A stretch of 64,000 bases of DNA from Pyropia yezoensis (GCA_009829735.1 CM020618.1:16725346-16789345); one strand, 5' to 3'; counted from the stretch's first letter, positions 32,773-44,696 are shown. The notes: generated by a model not told the origin, from the sequence alone. Program-made: numbers and translations.

Positions 32773-34512
32773 TTGGTTCAGGTCGAGTGCCGCACGGCCA
32801 ACATGACGGACCATGTCCCTTCGGGCGGTCGGGGCCGCAATTCGCCGTCGGACGTTTCGATGGTTACTCCCGCTGGCCGTGGCCGTGGCGGTCCCTCGGG
32901 TCCGTCGAACCGTGGCGGAGGCGGGCAGAAAGGGATTCCTCGTCGGGGGACAGCGCCCCCGGGTGGGATCCGGGCTACCATGGGTCAGGATTTACGCAGG
33001 GACGCGGGTTCCGAGTCAGGGACCCGAGTTCCACCTTCGGCTACTGTTACTGGGTCCCCGGACATTGTGTCCACACTGGAAACGTTTCGAGATGAGATTT
33101 TGGCTACTGTTTCCCAGGCCCTGAGCCAGAGTCCTGCTGGCCAGGGTGGGTCCCTCGATACCAGTCGTTCCGATCGTTCTCGTTTCCGCCGTCACCGGCG
33201 TCGTCATCATTCGAGTGGCTCCTCTTCCTCTTCTTCTTCTGGTACCACATTTTCATCTGTCTTTCACGAGGAGGACCTGGAACCCATTCAAAACCCACGA
33301 ACCGAGCCCCAGGTAATCAATTGTTCCGATGATCGTTTTGCTCGGGTCCTGGACTATCGTACGTATCGCCTACGGAACAAGAAATCGACCTATGGAACGC
33401 GAGAAGCAAGCAAGATGGGACGGGTTGCTCGTAACATGAAACACTTTTTTGCTACGTACCCTAATTTCTCTGGGAAAGAGGCCCTCAAGGTGTTCACGTG
33501 GCTCCGCAAACTGGTTAAGGCATGTAACGATAATGGGGTTTCCGAGGGCATGGCCCTGTACGCGATCCCTCATTTCCTGTCTGGGGACGCGGAACTGCGG
33601 TACACTCGGGCCCTTCCGGACTCCTCAAGGGCGCCAGGTGGCGCTTCGATCTCGAATTACCCCGAGGCTGTTAACTGATTCCTTGAAAAGTACGCTGAAC
33701 CCCATGCGTTGGCACTGGCGCAGGATAAGTTCGGTCGGGCCGCCAAGGAACCAGATGAGGGTATCGAGGCCTTTGCGGTACGCTTACGGGGTCTGACGGA
33801 ACTATGCGGTAACATCAACACCGAAGGTACCATGAAAGAGCAGCTGATTCAAGGGCTCCCTGAGTACCTACGTACGGACGCATTTGTTTACAATATCCCT
33901 GATCGTACGTACCAGCAGCTGGTAACGTTTACTGCGGGCAAGAACAAGGCTGCGACCGAGGATATCAAGATGGCCCGAGGGTCCTCTGCGACCACGGCTG
34001 GCCCCTCTGGAACCGTCCGCAGACGCACTGAACCGAGGCCCAATCGTTCGTTGGACTCGTCCCCTTTGATGGCCGTTATTCCTATGGGCCCCTCTACGAT
34101 CCTTAAGGGCCCCCTCGAGAAGGAAACAGAGAAGAACTGGTCGGGTCAAATGTTGTTTGGGTTCAAGGGACCCACGCCCCAGTTCGTGGGAGTACGTACC
34201 ATGGACAGACGACGCCCGTACCGTTGTTACCTTTGTTGGGAACCGGGTCACATGGCCCATCAATGTTCCATGTTGTCTGAGGTCCAACGGAAAGCGGATC
34301 TCCAGGCCCGGGACTCGTTCCTTGCGGCCACTCGTGCACGGAGTCAGAGTACCGATGTAAAGCCGAACGCGGACCGCCAGTTCCATCGTCAGATCCGGGT
34401 TGCTATGGTTCAGGCCCTTTGTGAAGGGATAAACCTCTCGGATGACGAGTCGGACCAAGGGTACCAAGCGAACGACGGTTCCCAGGAGCCGGGACCCTCG
34501 GGAAAAGAGTAA
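32773..34512 (+). pseudogene. gag polyprotein with an in-frame stop
   Basis: The frame encodes a disordered N-terminus, a capsid-like helical region (VFTWLRKLVKACNDNGVSEG, QDKFGRAAKEPDEGIEAFA) and a zinc knuckle CYLCWEPGHMAHQC (CX2CX4HX4C) at about residue 485. A TGA at 33676-33678 interrupts it; the frame continues unchanged on the other side, so a single substitution is the likely cause. The start codon is uncertain because several ATGs follow the leader. Gag would form the virus-like particle and package RNA. Confidence 0.85.
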
Positions 34513-34577
34513 CGGGGGGCGGATCGAAATGGTCCCCTCACCATCGTCGGGATAGTACCTGCTCGTCTGCATCTGCG

Positions 34578-35075
34578 TTGGGGTTCTCCAAGATCTTTAA
34601 GGGCCCCGTTATACCTGTGCGTTCTAAGTCTTCTTTTGCTTTGACCACCCCTTGTCCCTGTTTACCCTCTCTGGCACGACGATCCAAGTCTGGGCTCCGA
34701 CGTCGGATGGGGATGAAGAAACCCTATGGGTTCAAGGGTACCTTGCTTGTACTGCGTAAAAGAAACTTTGCTCTGAACGCTTTGATTCGACTGGACAAGG
34801 AGGAACCGAAGGACACCACTGCTATCCTGGACACTGGTGCTGGGCCAAGCGTGGTACGCGAGGACATCCTCCCTGACGGGTGGCGACGACTGGCGTCGAG
34901 AGCCCCCAAGTCGACGCATGTGTGCGATGCCTCGGGTCAGTTGTTACGGGCCCGTGGGATCGTGGAACTATCGGTTATTGTGAACGGGAAGCCAGTGGAG
35001 TTCGAGTTCCTCGTGGTCAGAGCCCTCTCGGTACCGTTGATCCTCGGGAGGGACTTTCAGAAGGAACACGTTTAG
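34578..35075 (+). pseudogene. Retroviral-type aspartic protease region
   Basis: The frame contains the active-site motif ILDTGAGPSVV and the second conserved block VPLILGRDF, as in Ty3/gypsy proteases. It is in a different frame from gag and ends at a TAG after QKEHV, before the reverse transcriptase part, so the polyprotein is broken here. Confidence 0.8.
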
Positions 35076-35231
35076 GCGATCTACCCTGGAACAGAGTCTG
35101 TGCTTTGGAACCTGGGTTTCCCGACGTACGCCAAGAGAACGTGGGACGGAAAGATCCAGAACGCTTTTCCTGTGAAGGGTAACCCCGTACGCTAAGATCC
35201 TTCTGCCCTGTACTTCTCTAAGGGTGTAACT

Positions 35232-36236
35232 TTGGGACCCCGATCCCTCGAAGCGGTCTATGTCAAGTGCGGAACGAACGGACGTTGTTTACTTTATGAA
35301 CGGCCGCATAAGATGGCTCAGAAAGGGCTCCGTCTGCATAACGCCCTGGTTGACGTACGGACCCGGCGGGACTTCCGGATCCATATCATGAACATCTCGA
35401 GCCGGGCGGTCAACTTGCCTAAGAACTTTGCCGTTGGCGTCGCTATCCCGTACCACGCACCCGTGCTTGAGGTCCCCACTGATTACTTGCCGGCCCCTAG
35501 TGAGGGGGCCGACCCTATTGTTACGCTAGGAGCCGAGGAAGGGGACACGTCGGGCCAAGCGTCGCCACCGGGAGGCGAGACCCCTGAGGGATCCGATGGA
35601 ACCACGGTATCCGAGCCGGATACGAAGGGCAAGACGTCAGACGGAACCCCGGTCAAGATGCCCAAGGTAGCGTACGAGCTGATCCCGCCTGAACTTCATC
35701 AGGCTGTACCTGAACTTTCGGAACGCTACAAGGGTCTTTGGGACGGACAACTGGGACGTATTGACGTGACACCCCACCGGAACACTTTGAAGGACGGGGC
35801 CAAGCCTATTCGTTCTCAACCGTACCGTACCGGGCTCCGTCATCGGGATCTGATCAAGGAACAAGTGGAAAAGCAGACCAAGCTCCGGGTCATTGAACCG
35901 TCTCAGGCTGAGTGGTCGTTCACGGTTGTCTTGGTCCCCAAGCCCGATGGTACCCCGCGGTTCTGTGTTGACTACCGCAGACTGAACGATGTGACGGTTA
36001 AGGACGCGTAACCGTTACCGAGGATGGACGACTGTATCGAAGTTCTGGGAGAAGCAACCGTGTTTTCGATGTTGGACGCGAACTGTGGTTACTGGCAGGT
36101 CCCTGTTGCTGCCGAGGACCAGGATAAGACAACGCTCACGTCTCACGAAGGAACCTTCCTGTATCTAAGGCTCCCCTTTGGTCTTACGAACGCTCCGGCT
36201 ACGCTTCAACGGGCCATCGACATGATAAGAACCTAG
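35232..36236 (+). pseudogene. Reverse transcriptase, broken and missing YxDD
   Basis: Recognisable blocks are VIEPSQAEWSFTVVLVPKPD, RFCVDYRRLNDVTVKDA, FSMLDANCGYWQV (first catalytic Asp) and LPFGLTNAPATLQRAI. A TAA at 36009-36011 sits where family members have a Tyr. After AIDMI the sequence jumps to the connection region (LREAKTPRTKKDLRSFLGMC); the YxDD active site and about 80 residues are gone. The enzyme cannot work. Confidence 0.85.
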
Positions 36237-36239
36237 TCG

Positions 36240-36845
36240 GGCTGCGGGAAGCCAAGACACCGAGAACCAAGAAGGACCTACGCAGTTTCCTTGGAATGTG
36301 TAACGTTGACCGTCGCTTTGTTAAGGACTATGCTCCGGTGGCCCGCCCTCTGTTGGGTATGGCAAGTACCAAGGTACCCGACCCTCTGCCTCCTTTCACT
36401 CCGGCTCAGACGGACGCGTTCGAGAAACTCAAGTACCGTCTAACCCACACGCCGATCCTGGCGCTTCCGCGACGCTCGGGCCAGTTTATTGTGGATACCG
36501 ACGCGAGCGCTGCCCAGATTGGATGCGTTCTGCTGCAGGAACATGGGACAGGGCCTACAAGCCCGTGGGTTACTGGAGCAGGGTCCTGACACAAGCGGAA
36601 CGGAACTATAGTACAACAGAACGCTAGTGTCTTGCCGTTGTCTGGGCTCTCTTTTTGTTACGACCGTACCCAGAGGGGACACGCTTCGTTGTACGCACGG
36701 ACCACACCGCTTTAAAGTGGATGTTACAGATGGACGGAGCCCATGGACGCTTGGCCCGTTGGCGACTCCGGTTAGCCGAGTACAATTATACCGTTGAGTC
36801 CCGTCCTGGTCAGCACCACCATGCTGCAGACTTTATGTCAAGGCT
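36240..36845 (+). pseudogene. RNase H region
   Basis: It contains FIVDTDASAAQIGCVLLQE with the catalytic Asp, then in another frame TQAERNYSTTER, a TAG near 36628, and RTDHTALKWML and HHHAADFMSRL, typical of Ty3/gypsy RNase H. A frameshift near 36550-36590 and the TAG break it. Confidence 0.75.
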
Positions 36846-36899
36846 AGAAACTACGGGACATGACCGAGGACCTATACCTGAGGAGATACCTTCCCTGTT

Positions 36900-37967
36900 A
36901 ACCATGGCCAACTTTGTTACCGGATGGATCCGCCCGAACTTCAAGACACACAAGCGGTACCCACCGTTGTCGGTTGACAGGATCCTTAAGGCTCAGAGAA
37001 ACGACAAGCGTTGCAAGGAACTTCAGGAAGAGATGAATCGGAACGCTAACTCGCGGTACGGGGAAACACATGAAGGGTTACTTGTACGACTGGCTCCTCT
37101 GGACCGAGCCGTTCAGATTGTGGTCCCCAAGGAGCTACAGCAGGAGGTACTGACCTTGGAACATGAACCAGGCCACGCGGGACACCCAGGGATCAATAAG
37201 ATGTATACCTCTATGAGACGAACGTTTTACTGGGAAACTATGGTGGCCGACGTGCACGCTTTTGTTACCAACTGTACCGCTTGTTCCAAGGGTAAGGTTC
37301 AAGGACGGCGACGTACCAATCCGTTTAAATGTTCCCCGCCACGGATCCCTTTAAGGACGTATGCCTTGACCTGTTGGGACCGTTGCCCGAGACAGTGAAC
37401 GGGAACAAGTACCTTTTGGTTATCGTGGACAGGTTTACCAAGCTGACCAGAGTGGTACCCATTAGCAGTCAGGACGCGGTAGTGGTGGCCTCGGCCTTTT
37501 TGGATACATGGGTCGCTTCCTACGGGCCCCCGGAAACGTTACTGACTGACAACGGGCCCCAGATGGTGTCCACGCACTTCCGTGGCGTCTGCAGTATGCT
37601 TGGCATCAAACACGAAACGTCTACCACGTACCATCCGCAGACCCAGGGGCAAGTGGAACGCTGTAACCGTACTATTGTGGCCCGGCTAAGTACGTACAGT
37701 GAGGACCACCAGGACCAGTGGGACGAGTTGGTTTCCGTGCTTACCGTGGCATACAACACAAGGCCAAAACAGAGTACCGGCGTGGCCCTGTTTGAGCTCG
37801 TTATCCCTAAACGCGTGCGTACCTTTACACTGGACCGGCTCCCAGGATGCCCATATCCCAAGGAGTTCAGTGGCAACGCACGGCAGGTACGCGAGATGAG
37901 ACGGGCCCACCTGAGAAACCTAGCTTTCACGGTACGCAAGAACATTGACCTGGCCCAGCGTCGGTAA
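36900..37967 (+). pseudogene. Integrase (zinc-binding and DDE core), frame broken
   Basis: The zinc-binding part reads HEPGHAGHPG...NCTACSKGK (HHCC). The catalytic core keeps D (VCLDLLGPLP), D (LLTDNGPQM) and E (HPQTQGQVERCNRT), so all three acidic residues are present. The two parts are in different frames, switching at about 37330-37398. A TAA at 37965-37967 ends the core before the chromodomain section. Confidence 0.85.
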
Positions 37968-38033
37968 AAGAGGGGTTACGATAAGCGGGTTACGCCTGTG
38001 AACGAGACCCTTCGCGTGGGAGACTGGGTGTAA

Positions 38034-38543
38034 GTGGATACCAACGACGACAGTCGCAAGAAACTGGACCAGAGGGTCAAGGGTCCCTATCGGATCGCGG
38101 ACCGGGATGGGCACACGTTCTCAGTGCTGGTTGAAGGGATCCGTGACCGGGTTAGTAGTGACCATGTGGCCCGTGCACCCACACCCTCTTGCCAGACAGA
38201 CTCTACGTCCATGTTGCATGGTCCGCAAGAACCGGTTCTACCCATGGACCATGAGGACTCTGGTACCCCTTTTGTTTGGGAACGCTTCTTGGGGCACGAC
38301 AGGGACCAGGAAGGGAACCTTTGGCTCTTGGTACGCTGGTGGGGTTATGCCCAGTCCGAGGATACCCGGGAACCTTACTACAAGTTCGACAGGCCCAAAG
38401 TTATCCAGTACTGTGAACGCGTTGGTACCGAACCTCCACTGCGGGAGGAGGAGGCCATCGTACTATTGGAGCCCTTCAAGGCTATCTATGCTGTGTGGCC
38501 CTGGAACTTTGAACCGGGTGCAGATATGTGGCCCCATTGCTAA
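38034..38543 (+). pseudogene. Chromodomain-like C-terminal region of integrase
   Basis: A GPY/F-like segment (KGPYRIADRDGHTFSVLVEG) is followed by LVRWWGYAQSEDTREPYY, resembling a chromodomain (W.GY...DTWEP). Such domains direct chromovirus integration to particular chromatin. It begins just past a stop in the integrase frame. Confidence 0.65.
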
Positions 38544-38713
38544 CCCTGGGGCACGCACCCTTGACCTGGTCAGCCGGTTCCATCAGGCCAAGTGCTGGTT
38601 GAAACACTCGCGTAAAAGGGCAAGTTAGTGGTTCGACTCGGGACACCAAGGGCAACACTTAATTCTGCAAAGACTTTTTTTATGAAGAAAGGGACCGCTG
38701 TGAAGGGATATGG

Positions 38714-40433
38714 CTACCAAGAGGATGTTGATAAGCAGTGGAAATTATTTACCCTCCAGGCAACAGGGCGCAGGGTCAACACATGTTCCTCGTCCATGTC
38801 GTCCCGACCACGGACCCGAGAACTTTCCGGGGTCCCCGCCCAGGCCCGACGAGCGGCCGCCTCGGCGTTGCCCAACTCGGTACCAAGGTCCCCACGGATA
38901 CCGTTACGGTCGACCACGTTTAGTAGTCCTTTGTAATCCGGGTTGCTGGGTCCCCCTTGAACTCGGGTCCACTCGGCTACGCGGGCCCCAAGAGTCACCG
39001 TCGCGTGGGGGGAAGCCGATAACAGGGGCCCGACATGAGCGATAGCAAGGACGTCCGCAGGGCCCCTGAAAATACTGCGTAGCCCAAGAACTACCGTGGT
39101 AGTCAGGTTCCCCTCCAGGTCCCTAAGTTCCGAGTCGGGCACGTCCCCATGGTCCAGGAGGTTGGCCACGTACACGGTACGGTTCGCTGTAGGGTTGAAC
39201 CGATGGCCAGCTCACCCCCACGACTGAGCACCCGGGCCACAAGAGGGACCCACGGGACCCACCTCTTCCGACAGGTCAACGTTCTTGTCCTGCTCCCCGA
39301 AGATCTCGCGCGCTTCCAGAACGTCCAAAGAGTACGGCAGGTCCAACGGGGCCAGGTCCTCGTCAACAAAGGCCACCCATACTCCGTCCCGACTCTCGAA
39401 CCGAACTTGAACGAACGAACCTCGGTCCTACGACGATTCCCCGAACCAAGGAGACGCGCACGGAGTCCCGCCACGGAAACCACTTGGTCACTAAGGGTCA
39501 GAAGGGCGTCAAGGTCCCTCACCGCTGCCTCATCCACGCCGCCGGGACCCTTGCAGATGGAACGGGTACCGATACGCTGGATCCACGTACGAAGGGGCCG
39601 AGGGAAGAGGCACAGGTAACCTTCCCCTTAGCGAACTCGAGCAGGTACACGGCACAGTTCGTAGCCCACTCCGTACGAAGCACGTACCAAGCGAACGCGT
39701 CCGATGATCGAAGAAGTTCCGTGAAGTAGCACTGAACCGCAGGTAGTTCCACAAGCGCCCCGAACGGCAACTCAACGTTCTCGAACCATTGTGGAACCCG
39801 AACGTAGTGGAGCCCGCGGGTAGCCGCCGAACAGCCTGGAAACTCTTGCTGGTGCCACCCCACAAGGAACCGAGTCTTGTCCCGATGGTGCCGATTGAAC
39901 ACCATGTGGGCCTGGGTCACTTGGAACCCGGGACGGTCCAGGTACGGAGGTGACCCAATCAGGTAACATGAGGACGGTGCAGCTGGTTGGGTCCCTTGGG
40001 TGAGATCCTCGCGGACCGCCTTGAACCGTTCGACGTATCCGACTTCGTCCGCATGCCGCACCACCGTGATCGACTGGGAACGGTCCGCAAGGACGGGGAT
40101 CCGAGCTCCCGTCATCACTGCAATCTGCTTCCGGACCGAGTTACCTGGGCAGTGCCCGTCCACGGCACGAAGGATCCCATGGGCCCGGGTACCGGTGACC
40201 CAACCACGAGCCTCCTCCCGGCACCATGCCGTAACCGTCTCGGGTCCAAATTCCTCGGGAACCACACCGATCACGACCGCGTACGACTGGCCCGCCCCGG
40301 CTTCCTCTTGGACCATTGGTAGAACGTCTGGCCCAGTAGCGGGGCCACCTTGCCCAGCTCGGTCACCTTGACGGTCGGGGACCCCAGGGCCCGCGCCAGC
40401 AGGCGAACGCGCCCCGGCGCTGCCGGTATCCAT
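38714..40433 (-). pseudogene. Antisense reading frame carried by the retrotransposon
   Basis: Between integrase and the 3' LTR the minus strand encodes a protein of roughly 550-570 residues, in three successive frames: 40433-39519, an overlap from 39537, and 39175-38714. Each shift has the same direction and is explained by one lost base; at least one stop also lies between the last two parts. Segments look like ordinary globular protein (e.g. TRFLVGWHQQEFPG, FAWYVLRTEWATNCAVYLLE) with balanced composition, unlike the genome's low-complexity shadows. No domain is recognised. Antisense genes at this position are known in some plant Ty3/gypsy families. It is currently broken. Confidence 0.5.
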
Positions 40434-40994
40434 GGAGGTAACGGGTGGAGGGGAACGTGGTGGTGCGTGTGATGGGGTACGTGGGCACGGAGACGGGGAA
40501 GGGGAACGAGGTAACGGGGGAGAACGAGGTGGCCACGGGAAGCGCCGCGGAGACGATGGTGCGTTGCGACCCGGGTGCTGGGGACGAGGGAACCCGTGAG
40601 GGTCCTCTTATCCACAGGCCCCCTACGTTCCAATGGTACCGGGGCTGCGCCCACGTTGCGCTGGCCCCCGTCTGTGACCCTACACCGCCTCACCACCCCC
40701 TGGCGTGCGGCGCTACGTGGGGAGTGCGAGGGGGAGGAGGAATGCAGGCGGGCGGCCGGCGCGGGCTGCGCCACACCCCCCTTTGGTTTCCCCTGCGCGT
40801 GGCCCACACCTCTCCTGTACCCGCCCCTGGCCAGTCTGCACGGGTTCCCCTGGCACGAAACACTTGTCGGGGGGGTCCCTGTTGACAGACACTGGCCCCA
40901 CATCCCGTTCGTTGTGGCCCTGATGCAACCCTGTCAGACGTTCCCCAGTCCCTTTCCTCGGTTTCCTTGTTGGCCGGCGGGACGCTCGGCCCTA

Positions 40995-41006
40995 GTGAGG
41001 GGGCCA
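40995..41006 (+). other. Polypurine tract
   Basis: GTGAGGGGGCCA directly precedes the 3' LTR and fits the plus-strand priming site of LTR retrotransposons. Confidence 0.6.
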
Positions 41007-41651
41007 TGTGGCGTTCTGAGCCCCTGGGACCGTTGGAACCCGGGAGACTGACTTGGGACCCGGCAGGCAGCGTTACGTGGCACTACGCGCTGGCCGAGGA
41101 TCCCTGCATCGGTGGCCCGGGGCAGTGGCGACACGCCCGGTGCCCTGATTGGTCACCCGGAGCGGTGGACTTGCCGGGTTGGGGCATACTGACCTTCTTG
41201 TTATTTGTTTGATTTTTCGCATTTGTTTTCCTTGCGTGATTTCGTGTCTTTCCCCTTTTTCCCACTGGGGTTTTTTCGGGGATTGACATTTGTGTGGGGG
41301 GGGGATTTCGCTTGCTTTTCGTGTGTTGGCCCGGTGAGCGGCCGGTGCCTTGCTGGCACTTGGCCCGCCGGGGGCGCCCTCTGGGGGCCTCGCTCAGGGC
41401 CCCTGGAGGGGCCAGGGGGGCAGGTTCTTGAGGGGTGCTCCGGGGTTCTCCCCGGGGCCAACTTCAAAAATCAACAGTACTTAGGGTTCCTTCTCCCTCG
41501 GGCTTTTGTCCTGTTTACCTTTGCCTCGTACCGTGGCGGGCGAGTGGATCAGCAAGGGCTCTTACCTGTTCCTTCCTGGGCTTCGGACTGTGGTCTCTGT
41601 GTGTGTGGTTGTGGTTTCTGGGTCCGGGAATCTGGGTCCCATTACGCTACA
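41007..41651 (+). repeat. 3' LTR
   Basis: Second 645-bp LTR copy, TG...CA, about 98.9% identical to the first by eye count. It is followed directly by GGCGCGACGTCGG, which belongs to the flanking repeat, not to a target-site duplication of the left side. Confidence 0.95.
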
Positions 41652-42281
41652 GGCGCGACGTCGGTGGTGATCGAGGGGGGTTCAAAGGGTGAAGGTCGTC
41701 TTTGGTCTGTGTCTGTGGTTTCCCGTCCGGGCTCTCCCGGTGGCGCCGACACACACGCACTATGTACTCGTGTCGGGGCACCCGAGGTGCTTCAAAGCAT
41801 GCGTTTCCCCGTCGCGCCGCCGGTAGGCACAAAACGGCTCAGAAACAAACCATGGCTCTCAGAACAAAGCACGGGCGGGCGTGCGCACTAAAGGAGAGCT
41901 GCCCCAGTTTTCCCCAAACGAAGAGGTCCGGCGTGCGGCGCCTAGTGCGCCGTCCCAGCCGGTCCCAGCCGCCAGTCGATTTGAAGGTCCGAGAGGCGTG
42001 TAAGCACGGTTCGATCGAGTCGACCGAGTCGGCCAGCCGTCTAGGCAGTCATATCGCTGAAATGCTGCAGCGAGGACACTCTAACGGACTTGCCAGCTGT
42101 GGCAGATGTGGCTCGTCATGGGTGCTGACGGTGGCGCCTCTCGACAGGCCATGATGGGCTGTCGTTGACTGCTTTCGTGCGGCCGGCGGACACCGTGAGA
42201 CAGCGGCTGACTCATCTTTTTAAGGAGAGGTCCCAGATATTATCCCTTAGGTATTAGGCAAAAGACTCGGGGGGAAATCCT
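41652..42281. repeat. Right copy of the flanking repeat
   Basis: Positions 41655-42095 parallel 31534-32016 in direct orientation with visible divergence (many substitutions and indels). The far end (42235-42281) is the inverted counterpart of 31347-31392. It has no coding content. Confidence 0.6.
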
Positions 42282-42521
42282 TACACCGACCCCAGCACTG
42301 CACCACGCACGTGGCGCTTTCCTGGAGCAGCACCCAGCAACAAAGCGGTCCCACCGCCTGAGAGGGGCGTACGGGAGGAGGGAGAGCTGGGTCGACGGGG
42401 GCGCCCGTTGCGGCGCTCGTCCCTCGCGTCAGTCACCCGCGGGGGAGTGTCAACAAATGCTGGGCCCATCAGGGTCGCAACGGAGGGGAGGGGCCGTTGG
42501 GGGGGCGTGTGGTCGACGTGA

Positions 42522-42812
42522 GCGCTCATTTTGAGGAGGGCCTTCGCGTCGGCCTCCCGCAGGCGGCGCCAACGGACGGGGATGTGCCATCCTGAACGCG
42601 CATCTGGGGGAGGGCCCTCACGTCCGGCTCCCGCAGGTACTTCCAATGGACGGCGCCATGCCACCACCCACAGCGCATAGGGAGGGGGGGGGGGGGGGGG
42701 GGGGGGGCGGGCGGGGGGGCGTGTGGGTCGGCGCGGGCGCGCATCTGCGGGAGGGCCCTCGTGCCGGCCTCGCGCGGCGGTGCCAATGGATGAGTGTGCC
42801 ACACCCAACAGC
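42522..42812. repeat. Three degenerate repeats of about 75 bp
   Basis: Units start at 42522, 42598 and 42739 and share GCGCATCTGsGGGAGGGCCCTC, then CGGCCTCsCGCrG, then CCAAyGGA. The first two are adjacent; a G-rich spacer separates the third. On the minus strand each encodes a similar peptide (e.g. EAGTRALPQMRARAD, EPDVRALPQMRVQDG, EADAKALLKMSAHVD), so a decayed repeat protein is possible. Confidence 0.5.
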
Positions 42813-43839
42813 ACACACCACCGTTGGGTGCCTCACAGCTTCCCTGTTGCGAAAGGGCCCCCCTGCGAAGAGGCGCGTGGTACGCAACGGGCCCTCCTCC
42901 AATTACGGAAGGAACGTCAGCAATCGAAGAGCGAGTCCCGTCGCGATTTGGAGGCTGCTATTGGCTGCACACAGCTCGCGGTCGCAACAAGGACCAGGTG
43001 ACAGCAAAACAATCCGTTCATTTGTGCATCACTATTGCACGGGGCGGGTCCAAAACTCGCATTATCGTCCTTGATGGCCCAGTTTGGACGCCTTTCCATG
43101 ACACTGGCTGCACGGTCCACACCACGCGGACCGACATTTGCCAGGCTGGCTCTCGGATTGGCTGCTCCTCCACACTCACGTTGTAAACATCGCGATGCTC
43201 GGACAGAGTCCACCCAGCGGTCAGCGGACTTTTCGCCAACGCTGTCTGACAGAGTGCCCGCGGGCGCATACATACCTCCACGTCCTTCTTCAGCCTGACC
43301 GGCCGGGTATGTTCCGAACGAGATCGGAGAGGAGTGCCAGCCAGTCAGAGGCTGCTATGAAACATCAGTTAGTGAACCTGAAATGAATTGAGACGTCGAC
43401 GCTGGTTGCTCCCTCAGGGCGTCTGGTTCTGACTGCTTTCTGTATTCCAAGTTGCCGCGACGCCCGTACAGCAAAAATATCCGCGCGATCAGACTCGCAA
43501 AATCGGACACTTTTGCACACATATGAGAGGGCCATGAGCTTATTGAATGCGAGATCGAAGTGGCGTCATTGCAAAACGTGTATAGACACCCATAGGCACC
43601 TGTTGGTGCCTTTGCAAGAGTCTCGCATGGTTTGAATGATGCAGCAGGTGAAGCGCAAGAAGTGCATATCTGCGCGCCAGCGCTACAGATATCCTGAGAG
43701 TTGAAAATTGTTGAAAACTCCATTTCACGGGGTATTCTTGTGATTCGGGCATTGCCCTCTGGCCCTGACTCCACCGTGATCCAGCATGGATCGTGGCGTG
43801 GTATACTGTACGCGGGGAGGAGGTGTGGAGGAGAGACCA

Positions 43840-44696
43840 GCGCTGTGCCCACTAAACCGTCGTCGCGCGCAAGGCCGGATTCTCTTGCTTTTCTTGTAGA
43901 ATCGCTTGCGCGGCCTTGTGCGCACCTCCGTCTGAAGTGCCCCACGTTGCTCGCCAGAGCAGATTTCGTGAAAAAACTTGCTCAGAGCAAAAGAAAAGGA
44001 ACGACTCGCAGTATGTGTCCCTCGCAGCGTCGAATTTATTCGCGGCCGTCGTCCAATGAGCGGCTCGCAATGAATCCGTTCACTCCTTTGTTCTGCACGT
44101 AATGGCAACAGAGGTATTCCGGTTGATAGAAAGTACTGGTCAAGGTTCGTCAAGCCGTGGCGACGAGAGACGCCGGTGGCCCCTCATCAGAGCTCCGATC
44201 CCTTCCTCCTCGCCCCCGCCCAATCACAACGCGCTCAGCCAGCCTCCCGCCCCTCACTCCCCGAGCGTGCTGGCGACTGGAGTCCGCCACATGCTCGTCG
44301 ACGCATCGGTTCTTTTTCGCGAATTACAATATCTCGCAGGGAGCAGCAAGTGGCGGTGCAGGCCACGTCCCACAAAAGGCGTGCTCAAGCTTGATCAAAC
44401 CGCGCAAGAGCTTGTAGCGACTTTTCTGCACGCTTTTACGAGCGCTTGCACGTAGCGGAAAAGGACGACTGCGACATGCCCCGACGAGATGGATGTGAAG
44501 CGTCAGCCACGACCTATCTTCTGGTATGAAAGCGCATGCCCGCAGCGATCCCCTGCCCGTGCGTGCAAGCGCTTTCGTGATTTTAGACCTAAAATGTGGG
44601 CCAGCAGTAGCTGTGGGAGGGTGCGCAAGGCGACACGCAAGCATACTAGAACGCTGAAGTGGGAAATCCGCGACGACGGTTTAGGGGGCACAGCGC
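43840..44696. mobile_element. Element with 28-bp terminal inverted repeats
   Basis: 43840-43867 (GCGCTGTGCCCACTAAACCG...) and 44669-44696 are reverse complements with one mismatch in 28. The enclosed 857 bp has no complete transposase. This is the structure of a non-autonomous DNA transposon. Confidence 0.55.

Larger units (their letters stand above)
32017..41651 (+). mobile_element. Ty3/gypsy LTR retrotransposon with chromodomain
   Basis: A 9635-bp element in the order LTR, primer-binding site, gag, protease, reverse transcriptase, RNase H, integrase, chromodomain, antisense frame, polypurine tract, LTR. The integrase follows RNase H, which defines Ty3/gypsy, and the chromodomain-like end points to the chromovirus branch. 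The two LTRs differ at about 7 of 645 positions by eye. Despite this young look, coding is broken: stops in gag and the polymerase, a deletion across the reverse transcriptase active site, and frameshifts. No target-site duplication is seen: TCCTC precedes and GGCGC follows. Confidence 0.93.

Noticed and set aside
33679..34512. Second half of gag as a separate gene
   Set aside because: It is in the same frame as the first half, separated only by one TGA, and carries the zinc knuckle expected at the end of gag.
41652..42281. Downstream flank as part of a longer LTR
   Set aside because: The similarity to the left flank is much lower than that of the LTRs and is not placed symmetrically, so it belongs to another repeat.
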